Source: Bacillota bacterium
Lineage (GTDB): Bacteria; Bacillota; Bacilli; Paenibacillales; UBA4045
Length of the DNA stretch: 64,000 bases
Assembly (NCBI GenBank): GCA_023441055.1
Contig: JAEZQY010000067.1
Span: 160,867 to 224,866 of the forward strand
Direction of reading: 5' to 3'
Shown: positions 8,942 through 17,689 of the stretch, piece after piece
How positions within the stretch are numbered: the stretch's first letter is position 1
Layout: every line of letters begins with the position of its first letter
Translations under genes and position numbers: made by a program
Notes under the pieces: generated by a model
The model's input: the letters and a program-made list of their open reading frames with translations, nothing else
What the model was told of the DNA's origin: nothing
The model's database searches: none

Positions 8942-9277
8942 TTGCAGGGGCATCAGTCTAAGAGGACAGGTAGGCGATTAGAGGCGCTGAAGAGAGGGCA
9001 TGGTTATGGGAATCAACTATTCCTTAAGGAGATCTGGTGGAAGCTGCTGGGACACTTCGAGGGACTTCATCCTGAATACGAGGTGCTGGATTGGAGGGGG
9101 CAGCCGTTCTATGCGGACTTCATGTGGATCGTCGGATTCATCCGAATTGTGTTCGAGATCCAGGACTTCGGGTCGCATGTGCATAACATAGATCGCGCTG
9201 GCTACAGTCGAGAATTGAATCGCGGCATGCATTATACTAAAAAATTTTATCTTATCCGCACCAAGGCACGCGCATAA
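8942..9277 (+). pseudogene. Decayed endonuclease-domain (DUF559-like) ORF
   Basis: The open frame runs from an in-frame TAG at 8906 to a stop ending at 9277. The first recognised start is a TTG at 8942 without a convincing ribosome binding site, yet plausible protein text (TSYEVEHTKW) lies upstream of it, so an original start codon around 8909, now GTC, may have been lost. The peptide has HPEYEVLDWRG, then ADFMWIVG and VFEIQDFGSH, arranged like the PD-(D/E)XK-type D...E-I-D core of small endonuclease-domain proteins of Bacilli, but with a changed core and a short tail. I read it as a remnant; family assignment is tentative. Confidence 0.4.
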
Positions 9278-9325
9278 TCCGAAAAAATAGGTATAATGAT
9301 TTTTACCAACAAGATGAATACTCAC

Positions 9326-9342
9326 ACTGGTATACTACCAGT
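9326..9342. promoter_or_regulatory. 17-bp inverted repeat, candidate operator of the MFS gene
   Basis: ACTGGTA-TAC-TACCAGT is a perfect 7-bp inverted repeat between a TATAAT-like -10 box (9293-9298) and the ribosome binding site of the exporter gene. The geometry suits a dimeric repressor of MarR or TetR type. No such regulator gene is adjacent. Confidence 0.5.
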
Positions 9343-9373
9343 ATTCACACACCCGTTAGGAGTCGATCTCACC

Positions 9374-10609
9374 ATGCATACCAATTGGAAGAGGAACATC
9401 ATTCTATTCATGTCGAGCCAGACGATCACCATGTTCGGCACGATGCTCGTACAGTACGCCATAATGTGGCATATCACGATGACCACACAGTCTGGCTTAA
9501 TGATGACAATCTCTATCTTATGCGGCTTCGTGCCAACCTTCTTCCTATCCCCTTTTGCTGGCGTGTGGGCGGATCGTTACAATCGTAAGCTGCTGATCAT
9601 CTTGTCCGACAGCTTCATCGCAATCTCGACCTTAATTCTGGCCATCCTCTTCATGCTAGGCTATAACGAGCTCTGGCTGCTGTTCGTCATCTCAGCAATA
9701 CGCGCCATTGGATCGGGGATACAGACGCCAGCGATCGGTGCCATTCTTCCACAGATCGTGCCCGAGGAGCATCTGACGAAGGTGAACGGGATCAACGGCA
9801 GTATCCAGGCCTGTATTATGCTGATTTCGCCAATGGTCAGCGCCGCGCTATTGTCAGTCTCTACAATTGAAGCGATCTTCTTCATCGATGTGGTTACAGC
9901 CGCAATCGCGATCTATATCTTGCTGGTGTTGCTGCCTATCGCCGCGCATCCTAGATCGCCCGAGGGCCTCACAGCAGGTTATCTGGAAGACTTCCGCAAG
10001 GGCATCCTCTATATCCGAGAGCATCCATTCCTGAAGCGCTTCTTCGCATTCTGCGCGCTGTTCATGCTGCTGGCCGCTCCTGCAGCGTTCCTGACGCCGC
10101 TGCAGGTAACGCGCAGCTTCGGTAATGATGTGTGGCGGCTGACAGCGATTGAGATCGCCTTCTCAATCGGGATGATGCTCGGAGGAGCGCTCATCGCCTC
10201 ATGGGGCGGATTCCGCAATCGGGTCCACACGATGACGCTCGGCTGCCTCTTCTTCGGTATATGCACACTCGCGCTGGGCATCGTTCCTAGCTTCTGGATC
10301 TATCTGGGTGTCATGGGGATCACGGGGCTCTCCATGCCACTGTTCAACACACCATCGATGGTTATGCTCCAAGAGAAGGTAGAGGGGGAATACCTCGGTC
10401 GCATATTCGGCGTCTTCGGGATGATATCCAGCTCGATGATGCCGCTGGGCATGCTCCTATTCGGTCCGATAGCGGATTTCATCGAAATCGAATGGATGCT
10501 TATCGCAACCGGCACGCTCATGTTCCTCCAAGCCTTCCTCCTGATCGGCAGCAAGACGTTGGTCGATGCGGGCAGGCCGAATGTGAGCGCAGAACAGCCC
10601 CAGCCCTAA
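9374..10609 (+). CDS. MFS efflux transporter (MFS_3, macrolide-exporter-like)
   Basis: I start at the ATG at 9374, which follows AGGAG; the frame is open further upstream, but that part covers the palindrome and lacks protein character. The 411-aa protein has about twelve membrane segments, the MFS loop motif GVWADRYNRK between helices 2 and 3, and AIRAIGSGIQTPA near helix 4. It belongs to the MFS_3 group with Mef-type macrolide exporters and EntS-like exporters. The substrate is unknown. The palindrome upstream suggests inducible expression. It converges on ectD. Confidence 0.85.
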   Translation: MHTNWKRNIILFMSSQTITMFGTMLVQYAIMWHITMTTQSGLMMTISILCGFVPTFFLSPFAGVWADRYNRKLLIILSDSFIAISTLILAILFMLGYNELWLLFVISAIRAIGSGIQTPAIGAILPQIVPEEHLTKVNGINGSIQACIMLISPMVSAALLSVSTIEAIFFIDVVTAAIAIYILLVLLPIAAHPRSPEGLTAGYLEDFRKGILYIREHPFLKRFFAFCALFMLLAAPAAFLTPLQVTRSFGNDVWRLTAIEIAFSIGMMLGGALIASWGGFRNRVHTMTLGCLFFGICTLALGIVPSFWIYLGVMGITGLSMPLFNTPSMVMLQEKVEGEYLGRIFGVFGMISSSMMPLGMLLFGPIADFIEIEWMLIATGTLMFLQAFLLIGSKTLVDAGRPNVSAEQPQP

Positions 10610-10647
10610 TCAGCAGCCTAGCATTCTCTCAGACAACGTTCCGTTTA

Positions 10648-11529
10648 TTATCCGCGCTCGGCGATATAGGCTGGGCGCGGCTTCTGCCCAGAGAACGGTT
10701 CAACCAATTTATTCTCCACGCTGTTGAATACTAGGAATACATTGCTGCGCGGCTTCGGTGTAATATTGCTATTGGAGCCGTGCATGATATTGCAATCGAA
10801 GAACACGATGGAGCCCGCTCTGCCGACAGGCGTATCAATCCCGCCTTCTTCGACTAGCTTAGTGATGCTGGCAGGATCCGGAACACCATATTCCTGGCGA
10901 CGCAGCGACTGCTTGAAATGGTCATCCGGTGTGCGGCCGACACATGTGACATACTGCTTATGAGAGCCGGGGACGACCATCAGCGGACCGTTATAGTGGT
11001 AGTTATCCTCCAGGGCAATGGAGCAGCTGAGCGCGCGCATTCTCGGCATCCCATCCTCAACATGCCAGGTCTCGAAATCGGAGTGCCAATAAAATTCCTT
11101 CCCCGTAAAGCCCGGCTTGAAATTGATACGTGATTGATGGACGTACACGCTGCCGCCTAGAATATGCTCGACCGCCTGTCTTAGCTTAGGATGCTTCGAC
11201 AAGTCTCCGAACACCGGACTATCCCGATGCACCGCGAATATCGAGCGCACCTCTTGACTGGATGGCTCACGAATCACTTCATCTCGCTCAGCACTCTGAC
11301 TATTACGCCACAGCCGGTTCATCTCCGCGCGATACTGCGTTAATTCCTCTGCCGAGAAGAAGTCTTCAATGAATAAGTACCCCTTCTCATCATAATCACG
11401 AATCTGCTGGTCCGTTAATCCCGATGCATTGCCCCCATCTGTATGCACAACTGGATCCTGGCGTTCCAGCCACTGCGGTTCATGATGAACCCTAGATGGA
11501 TACACATCCTGAGTTGATACAGTTTTCAT
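10648..11529 (-). CDS. ectD: Ectoine 5-hydroxylase EctD
   Basis: The 293-aa protein is a non-haem Fe(II)/2-oxoglutarate dioxygenase of the PhyH family. The iron triad is visible: His149 and Asp151 in FYWHSDFETWH and His250 in NIMHGSN. The FYWHSDFETWHVEDGMPRMR region is the EctD signature. It converts ectoine to 5-hydroxyectoine, a compatible solute. It is on the same strand as ectABC but about 500 bp downstream, behind a tandem repeat array, so it may have its own promoter. Confidence 0.95.
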   Translation of the reverse strand: MKTVSTQDVYPSRVHHEPQWLERQDPVVHTDGGNASGLTDQQIRDYDEKGYLFIEDFFSAEELTQYRAEMNRLWRNSQSAERDEVIREPSSQEVRSIFAVHRDSPVFGDLSKHPKLRQAVEHILGGSVYVHQSRINFKPGFTGKEFYWHSDFETWHVEDGMPRMRALSCSIALEDNYHYNGPLMVVPGSHKQYVTCVGRTPDDHFKQSLRRQEYGVPDPASITKLVEEGGIDTPVGRAGSIVFFDCNIMHGSNSNITPKPRSNVFLVFNSVENKLVEPFSGQKPRPAYIAERG

Positions 11530-11708
11530 ATCGTCACAACCCTTCTTTATTTTAAAAATGGCTGAGTTCTGGGTGATTGTTGCTTAGATGACCCTTTCTG
11601 AATGTCACGCTTGCAATAGCCCGCCAAAGCCATGCCTATTGTTTTCATCGGCTGTCCAAACAAGTGATCAGGCCACGCAGCCCTTAAAGAGTTGGACGAG
11701 TCGCATCG

Positions 11709-11974
11709 AAGCAATTAGTACGGTACGACTATTCGCGCGCCACGCACCAATCCAGCTAATTTAGTTCGATAGAACCGGACTATTCGCGCGCCGCGCACCA
11801 TCCCAGCTCATTTAGTACGATAGAACCGGACTATTCGCGCGACGCGCACCATCCCAACTCATTTAGTACGGTAGAACCGGACTATTCGCGCGCCACGCAC
11901 CAAGCCAGCTCATTTAGTACGGTAGAACCGGACTATTCGCGCGCCGCGCACCAATCTAACTCATTTAGTACGGT
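11709..11974. repeat. 51-bp tandem repeat array between ectC and ectD
   Basis: The word attcgcgcg recurs at 11731, 11782, 11833, 11884 and 11935, an exact 51-bp period over about five copies. Each copy reads roughly attcgcgcgccgcgcacc, then a catccagctcatttagta block, then cggtagaaccggact, with a few substitutions between copies. The stretch 11530-12027 contains no gene; outside the array I see nothing distinctive. Confidence 0.9.
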
Positions 11975-12027
11975 GTGCCTAAGCAACAACTATGCTGAAC
12001 TGAGCCTTCAAAATAGACACCGAACGC

Positions 12028-12411
12028 TCAATCTTTCATGATCGGATACACGCCATCTTCATCATGCACTTCGGTACCGGTTAGAGGCGGATTAAACACG
12101 CATACCATTCGCAGCTGTGTTCTTGCTCGGAGCATATGCTTCTCATGCCCATTCAAGACATATAAGGTACCGGGGCGCAGCGGATAGACCTGATCGCCTT
12201 CCGGTTCAATCTCGCCTTCTCCTTCCAGACAATAGACGGCCTCAACATGATGCTTATACCAAATCAATGTTTCCGTATTCGGTCGAATAATCGTGTCGTG
12301 CATGGAGAAGCCCGCACCATCCTTCCGCAGCAGCAGCCTGCGGCTGTTCCAATTATCCGCTTGAATATCATTCTCTGTTCCAATGATGTCTGACAATTGC
12401 CTAACGATCAT
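12028..12411 (-). CDS. ectC: L-ectoine synthase EctC
   Basis: I start at the ATG at 12411 (MIVRQLSDIIGTENDI), the conserved EctC N-terminus; the longer frame to 12450 only repeats ectB sequence in another frame. The 127-aa product has cupin motifs: WYKHHVEAVYCLEGEGE and a second block around LYVLNGHEKH. It cyclises N-gamma-acetyl-diaminobutyrate to ectoine. Its start overlaps the end of ectB by 11 bp, so the two are translationally coupled. Confidence 0.96.
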   Translation of the reverse strand: MIVRQLSDIIGTENDIQADNWNSRRLLLRKDGAGFSMHDTIIRPNTETLIWYKHHVEAVYCLEGEGEIEPEGDQVYPLRPGTLYVLNGHEKHMLRARTQLRMVCVFNPPLTGTEVHDEDGVYPIMKD

Positions 12412-13693
12412 GATTATCCTCCAATGCCATGCGATACGCGCGCTCCACAATCGCGAAGCCCTCGCTTAACTTCTCATCTCGAATCGTCAGCGGCGGCATC
12501 AGCTTCATCACTTCGCTCTCAGGACCTGACGTCTCCATAATGACCCCTTCTTCGAAGGCGAGTGAACAGACCTTCTCTGCAAATCCCCGCTCTTCACATG
12601 CGATTCCCTGTATAAGACCGCGACCGCGCCACTCCCCCTTCGCTTCAGGATAATCGCGCAGCAGTCCTTTCAGGAAGAGCTCAATTCGGACCGCCTTGCG
12701 GTCGATCTCTGACTCCAGCTTGTTGTCTGTCCAGTATTGCAGCGCCTCGGCAGCTGCAATGAAGCCTAGATTATTGCCCCGGAACGTGCCATTATGCTCG
12801 CCCGGCGACCATACATCCAGTTCAGGCTTAAACAGGGTCAACGCCAGCGGCAGGCCGAATCCGCCAATAGACTTGGATAAGCAGACGATATCCGGTTTAA
12901 TGTCAGCGTGCTCGAAGCTGAAGAAGGGTCCCGTTCGTCCGCAGCCCATCTGGATATCATCAACGATCAGCAGTATACCGTACTGCCGACATATCGCTTC
13001 TATTCGCTTCAGCCAGTCTGCGCTGGCAGATTTCAAGCCGCCCTCACCCTGAACGGTCTCCAGAATGACTGCAGCCGGCACATCGATACCAGATCCAGAA
13101 TCCGCCAACACCCGCTCCATATAATTTGCCGAGCTCCACGCTTCGCCGAGATAGCCATCGTACGGGAGGAATACCGTGTTGGACAGGCTTATGCCAGCTC
13201 CCTGTCTCTTCATTCGATTGCCAGTCACCGCCAGGGAACCCGTCGTCATTCCGTGGAAAGCCCCGGTGAAGCAGAAGATCGAGGTTCTGCCTGTCACCTT
13301 CCGAGCGAGCTTCAACGCGCTCTCCACTGCATTGGTCCCGGTCGGCCCTGGGAACATCATCTTGTAATCCAATCCGCGAGGCTTTAAGATAACCGACGTG
13401 AATCTCTCAAGAAATTGTTCCTTGGCGAATGTCGCCATATCCAAGCTGTGCGTTACACCATCAAGCATCAGGTAATCTATAATCGGTTGTTTAAGCTTGG
13501 GGTTGTTATGACCATAATTTAGAGCCCCCGCTCCAGCGAAGAAATCAATATACGACTTCCCCCGTACATCCCACAGCATCTCGTTCTTCGCTTTATCGAA
13601 TACCGTAGGGAAGCTTCGACAATAGCTTCGGACATCAGATTCTAATTTCTCGAATGTCCTCAGATCAGATTTCTCAGCTATCTCTGCCTTCAT
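12401..13693 (-). CDS. ectB: Diaminobutyrate--2-oxoglutarate transaminase EctB
   Basis: The 430-aa class III aminotransferase has the cofactor region GPTGTNAVESALKLAR near 117-132, VDDIQMGCGRTG near 244-255 and the pyridoxal-phosphate lysine, Lys274, in LSKSIGGFG. It converts aspartate semialdehyde to 2,4-diaminobutyrate, the first step specific to ectoine synthesis. It sits 18 bp downstream of ectA and overlaps ectC. Confidence 0.96.
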   Translation of the reverse strand: MKAEIAEKSDLRTFEKLESDVRSYCRSFPTVFDKAKNEMLWDVRGKSYIDFFAGAGALNYGHNNPKLKQPIIDYLMLDGVTHSLDMATFAKEQFLERFTSVILKPRGLDYKMMFPGPTGTNAVESALKLARKVTGRTSIFCFTGAFHGMTTGSLAVTGNRMKRQGAGISLSNTVFLPYDGYLGEAWSSANYMERVLADSGSGIDVPAAVILETVQGEGGLKSASADWLKRIEAICRQYGILLIVDDIQMGCGRTGPFFSFEHADIKPDIVCLSKSIGGFGLPLALTLFKPELDVWSPGEHNGTFRGNNLGFIAAAEALQYWTDNKLESEIDRKAVRIELFLKGLLRDYPEAKGEWRGRGLIQGIACEERGFAEKVCSLAFEEGVIMETSGPESEVMKLMPPLTIRDEKLSEGFAIVERAYRMALEDNHDR

Positions 13694-13711
13694 AAATACA
13701 TGAACCTCCTA

Positions 13712-14257
13712 TTATTTTTTTGTAATGCCAAGCGGCCCGATTCGGAACAATCTCTCCTCCTCATGCGCATGTTGAAGAGGAAACCACCCCTGCGGATAGC
13801 CTTGATTCTCTTGCATATCCGCATGATATTGCTCAGCCAATCTAGTGAATAGGGCGCGCGATGGATGATTATTGGGACTAATGGTCACTTCGATGTACTG
13901 GATGGGATTATGGATTAATGGATCGACCAGCGCTTCGAGCATTCTGAGCCCAATTCGTTGTCCGCGAACATCTTCAGCCACCGCGATCTGCCAGATGAAT
14001 AAGGTACCAGGCTTCGACGGGTGGACAAAGGCGGAGACGAATCCCACCAGGCTGCCTTCTATCTCGGCCACCACACAAGTATCGCGGAAATAATCACACA
14101 ACAATACATAGCAATAGGCAGAGTTGACATCCAGCGAGCCCGCCTGTTGGATAAGCGTCCACACCTTCGCGCCATCCTCTGGATGAGGCTTCCTGAATAT
14201 AAGACATCCCTCCTTATTACGAATTCCTCCTGCGCCTGCCACACCAAAAAAAGGCAC
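13712..14257 (-). CDS. ectA: L-2,4-diaminobutyrate acetyltransferase EctA
   Basis: The 181-aa GNAT-fold protein has the EctA signature LDVNSAYCYVLLC near residues 43-55, the acetyl-CoA loop VRGQRIGLRML, and EVTISPNNHPSRALF. It acetylates the gamma-amino group of diaminobutyrate. The start is uncertain: the frame opens with GTG at 14257, and another GTG lies 15 bp further in. GGAGG occurs inside this stretch without a standard start behind it. It is the first gene of ectABC. I could not identify a convincing osmotic-stress promoter upstream. Confidence 0.92.
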   Translation of the reverse strand: MPFFGVAGAGGIRNKEGCLIFRKPHPEDGAKVWTLIQQAGSLDVNSAYCYVLLCDYFRDTCVVAEIEGSLVGFVSAFVHPSKPGTLFIWQIAVAEDVRGQRIGLRMLEALVDPLIHNPIQYIEVTISPNNHPSRALFTRLAEQYHADMQENQGYPQGWFPLQHAHEEERLFRIGPLGITKK

Positions 14258-14447
14258 TTCTTCATGCTACCAGACACTCCCGCCTCAGTCATTGTGTGTA
14301 ATCAGCGCTTAGAAGGTCAGAGCCGGGCTCACATATGCTCAGTAGAGATGACCTGAAGATAACCCCCTTTTACTCCCCGATCATCCCGATACAATATGGA
14401 TCCAACGTTTTACTTCCGCATGAATGTATGGTATATGTTGGTAAATA

Positions 14448-14492
14448 AATAGGACTGCCACTCTTACTCATCGTAAGAATGACAGTCCTATT
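14448..14492. terminator. Terminator between htpG and ectA
   Basis: A long, nearly perfect inverted repeat (AATAGGACTGCCA... and ...TGACAGTCCTATT) lies just after the htpG stop on the minus strand and is followed there by TATTTATTT. It would end htpG transcription and insulate ectA. No gene lies between 14258 and 14447. Confidence 0.8.
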
Positions 14493-14500
14493 CTCTTCAA

Positions 14501-16384
14501 TTACACCATGATCTTGCAGATACTGTTCGTGAACGAAACCGGATCCTGAACGGGCAATCCCTCGATCAACAGCGCTTGATTATACAAGAGCTCCGTATAC
14601 AGCGCGAGCTTCTCCTGATCAGTGCCTTGAGCAGCCTTCAGCGACTTGAACACATCATGCCCAACATTGATCTCCAGCACCTTGTCCGCCTTCACGTCCT
14701 GGCTGCCAGGCATAGCCTTCAAGATCTTCTCCATCTCGATGGATAATTCACCCTCGGCTGTTAAGCAGACCGGATGGGATCTCAGCCGCTTGGAAGCCTT
14801 GACCGCCTTGACCTTGTCGCCGAGAATGGTCTTCATCGCTTCGAATAGCTCCTTGTTCTCGCTCTCCTCAGCCTCTGACGGCTTATCCTTCTCGTCCGCC
14901 TCGATGCCCAGATCCCCGCTGGACACGGACTTGAACTCCTTATCCTTATAACTGCGAATCATCTGCAGCGCGAATTCATCAATATCATCCGTTAAGTAGA
15001 GAATTTCATAGCCCTTATCGAGTACGAGCTCCGACTGCGGCAGCTTCTCTAGCCGATCCACCGATTCCCCAGCCGCGTAATAGATGTACTTCTGATCCTC
15101 AGGCATAGCCGTCACATACTCATCCAGCGTGACCTGCTTCTTCTCACGGGACGAGGTGAACAGCAAGAGATCCTGCAGCGTGTCCTTGTTCATACCGTAA
15201 TCGCTGTATACGCCGAACTTCAACTGCCTGCCGAACGCTTCATAGAACTTCTCGTACTGCTCGCGCTCATCCTTCAGCATGCTCTGAAGCTGGCTCTTAA
15301 TCTTGCTATTAATGTTCTTCGCGATCAGCTTCAACTGACGATCATGCTGCAGCAATTCGCGAGAGATATTCAGCGACAGATCCTCGGAATCGACCATCCC
15401 CTTCACGAAGCTGAAGTAGTCCGGCAAGAGGTCTGCGCACTTGTCCATAATCAGTACACCATTGGAGTATAGCTCCAATCCCTTCTCATACTCCTTCGAA
15501 TAATAATCGAACGGAGTCTTCTCGGGAATATATAGAATCGCGCGATACACGACAGCGCCATCTGCGCTAATATGCAGATGCTTGAGCGGCTTGTCGAAGC
15601 CATACCGCTTCTCCTCATAGAAATTCACATAATCCTCATCTGTGAGCTCATTCTTATTCTTGCGCCAGATTGGGACCATGCTATTGATAACTTGCTCCTC
15701 TTTGTATTCCTCCAGCTCGCCCTCTTCGCCGCCTTCCTTCGGACGCTGACCCTGCACATCCATCTTGATCGGGTAGCGAATGAAGTCGGAGTACTTCTTA
15801 ACAATCGCCTTCAGTCGGTATTCCTGCAGATACTCATCGTACTGCTCATCCTCGGTGTTCTCCTTAATCTTCAGGATGATATCCGTACCAACCGTTTCCT
15901 TCTCACCGGCCGTAATCGAATAGCCATCAGCTCCGGCGGACTTCCATACATAAGCCTCGTCGCTGCCGATCGCCCGGCTAATGACGGTTACCGTATCCGC
16001 AACCATGAATGCCGAATAGAAGCCAACCCCGAATTGACCAATAATCGTATGTCCATCCTGAGCCTCATTCTCATTCTTGAATGCCAGAGAACCGCTCTTC
16101 GCGATAATGCCCAGATTGCTCTCCAGATCTTCCTTGGACATCCCGATTCCGGTATCAGAGATCGTCAGTGTGCGATTCTCTTTATCTGCGGTAATCTTAA
16201 CGAAGTAATCCTCTTTATTGAACACAATTTGATCATCTGTCAGAGCCTTATAATACATCTTATCAATTGCATCGCTCGCATTCGATATGAGCTCTCTTAG
16301 GAAGATCTCCTTCTGGGTGTAGATCGAATTGATCATCATCTCCAAGAGTCGCTTGGATTCTGCCTTGAACTGTTTCTTCGCCAT
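14501..16384 (-). CDS. htpG: Chaperone HtpG (bacterial Hsp90)
   Basis: I start at the ATG at 16384 (MAKKQFKAES), giving 627 aa, the family length. The frame is open to 16432, but the promoter at 16450-16478 would place the transcript start only about 11 nt before that codon. The N-terminal GHKL ATPase motifs are clear: ELISNASDAIDK, DTGIGMSKEDL and GQFGVGFYSAFM; the middle domain has the NISRELLQ segment. It is an ATP-driven chaperone dimer in the cytoplasm. It is a single gene with its own promoter and terminator. Confidence 0.95.
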   Translation of the reverse strand: MAKKQFKAESKRLLEMMINSIYTQKEIFLRELISNASDAIDKMYYKALTDDQIVFNKEDYFVKITADKENRTLTISDTGIGMSKEDLESNLGIIAKSGSLAFKNENEAQDGHTIIGQFGVGFYSAFMVADTVTVISRAIGSDEAYVWKSAGADGYSITAGEKETVGTDIILKIKENTEDEQYDEYLQEYRLKAIVKKYSDFIRYPIKMDVQGQRPKEGGEEGELEEYKEEQVINSMVPIWRKNKNELTDEDYVNFYEEKRYGFDKPLKHLHISADGAVVYRAILYIPEKTPFDYYSKEYEKGLELYSNGVLIMDKCADLLPDYFSFVKGMVDSEDLSLNISRELLQHDRQLKLIAKNINSKIKSQLQSMLKDEREQYEKFYEAFGRQLKFGVYSDYGMNKDTLQDLLLFTSSREKKQVTLDEYVTAMPEDQKYIYYAAGESVDRLEKLPQSELVLDKGYEILYLTDDIDEFALQMIRSYKDKEFKSVSSGDLGIEADEKDKPSEAEESENKELFEAMKTILGDKVKAVKASKRLRSHPVCLTAEGELSIEMEKILKAMPGSQDVKADKVLEINVGHDVFKSLKAAQGTDQEKLALYTELLYNQALLIEGLPVQDPVSFTNSICKIMV

Positions 16385-16449
16385 CTTTGAATGAAACTCC
16401 CTTCCGATATCTGATTTAGCACTCATCAGCACAGAGCGCTAATATCTCT

Positions 16450-16478
16450 ATTAAACACAACCTATTTTTCAATGTCAA
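16450..16478 (-). promoter_or_regulatory. Sigma-A promoter of htpG
   Basis: On the minus strand TTGACA (16478-16473), a 17-bp spacer and TTTAAT (16455-16450) give a near-consensus vegetative promoter. I see no CIRCE inverted repeat nearby. Confidence 0.75.
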
Positions 16479-16540
16479 TTCCAAGCAGGAATTCATAGCG
16501 CAAGCTAGAACTTGTTCCTGACAGAGAGGCGGCAGCGATT

Positions 16541-17599
16541 ATGGATGCATATGTCTTGACCAATACGGAAATCATAAAGCTCAGACACTATATTGAGCTG
16601 AAGTATCAGCAGCCGACATCCCGGAAGCGCGCATCTATACTTGCCAATGCCGTGCATCGCATTGTCGAATCTCGTCTGCCTGACTTCCCTCCTGAGGTGA
16701 AGAGGCAGATTCGCAGTGAGCTGCTGCTGACTCATAGCGATTCGTTGACCATTCAAGTCGATGATGTCTTGCAGCATTGCCTATCTCTTGATCTGAACAA
16801 GGAGGAACTTCTATTGCCCCTAGTTTCATGGGTGAGCAAGCAATCCGAGGACCCTCTCCCCGAGGAGCAGGTACGCGACTCGATCGTTCGCGCCTATCGA
16901 CAGTCGAGTTCCGTCATACGTCTTCAAGCAATAGAACTGGAAGTCAAGCAAGCACAACGTACGCCCCCACTTCAACGCAAGTACATCCTGGCCGCCATGG
17001 CGCTTACGGCTGTGCTTCTATTTACAATGCTTGTCTTTATGAATCGATCAACCGACACACAGGTGCTTCCGCCAGCACCAATGGCAGATGCGCATGATCC
17101 TGTTATAGCGCTTACCCCTGCCCCTCCCGCTCCGGCTCCAGCAGATGGCATGCCTGAGCAGCTCCGATATACGTCGGTAGACACAGAGCGGCTGCGGGAC
17201 TATCTGCACCGTAAAAATTCCATCCTATCGGAAGAGACCTATATGAACGCGATTATTCGAGCAGGTGAGGAATTCGATGTGCATCCCCTGCTCTTATTCG
17301 CAATAACTGGACAGGAGCAATCCCTCGTCCCTAGAAGCCACAAGACCGCGAGCGCGATCGTTAATAATCCGTTTAATGTGTATGGCAGCTGGGAGCGTTA
17401 CAACACGACCATCGATGAATCATCCAAGATTGCAGCGAAGACGGTGGCGAATGTGAGCAGCCGTCGCCCTGCTGAGATGCATCCGATTAAGTGGCTTAAC
17501 GAAACATATGCCGAGGACCCCAATTGGTGGACAGGTGTCACCTGGTTCTTCGATACCATGCTTCGCGAAGTGGCCGATGATACCTTTGAGTGGGAGTAA
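16541..17599 (+). CDS. Membrane-anchored lysozyme-like / glucosaminidase-like protein
   Basis: The 352-aa protein has a cytoplasmic-type helical N-terminal half (1-145), one membrane helix at about 148-167, a Pro/Ala-rich linker at 177-203, and an extracellular C-terminal domain. That domain contains LLLFAITGQEQS, with Glu259 placed like a catalytic acid, then VNNPFNVYGSWERYN and WWTGVTWFFDTMLREV, which resembles glucosaminidase/SLT-type peptidoglycan hydrolases. A wall-cleaving role with an inside sensory half is inference. It is divergent from htpG and upstream of the chemoreceptor. The exact family is not recognised. Confidence 0.55.
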   Translation: MDAYVLTNTEIIKLRHYIELKYQQPTSRKRASILANAVHRIVESRLPDFPPEVKRQIRSELLLTHSDSLTIQVDDVLQHCLSLDLNKEELLLPLVSWVSKQSEDPLPEEQVRDSIVRAYRQSSSVIRLQAIELEVKQAQRTPPLQRKYILAAMALTAVLLFTMLVFMNRSTDTQVLPPAPMADAHDPVIALTPAPPAPAPADGMPEQLRYTSVDTERLRDYLHRKNSILSEETYMNAIIRAGEEFDVHPLLLFAITGQEQSLVPRSHKTASAIVNNPFNVYGSWERYNTTIDESSKIAAKTVANVSSRRPAEMHPIKWLNETYAEDPNWWTGVTWFFDTMLREVADDTFEWE

Positions 17600-17602
17600 A
17601 AA

Positions 17603-17630
17603 TTGATCATGTCGAAATAGAGGATATTAT
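17603..17630 (+). promoter_or_regulatory. Promoter of the globin-coupled chemoreceptor
   Basis: TTGATC, a 16-bp spacer and TATTAT precede the chemoreceptor gene. The hexamer gtcgaa occurs on both sides of the -10 box (17611 and 17631). Confidence 0.45.
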
Positions 17631-17689
17631 GTCGAACATATAGAATACCTACTCCAAACGACATCATGAACCGTTCGGAGGAGATAGGT

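Noticed and set aside
11709..11974. CRISPR array
   Set aside because: The whole 51-bp unit is repeated with scattered substitutions; there are no unique spacers and no cas genes.
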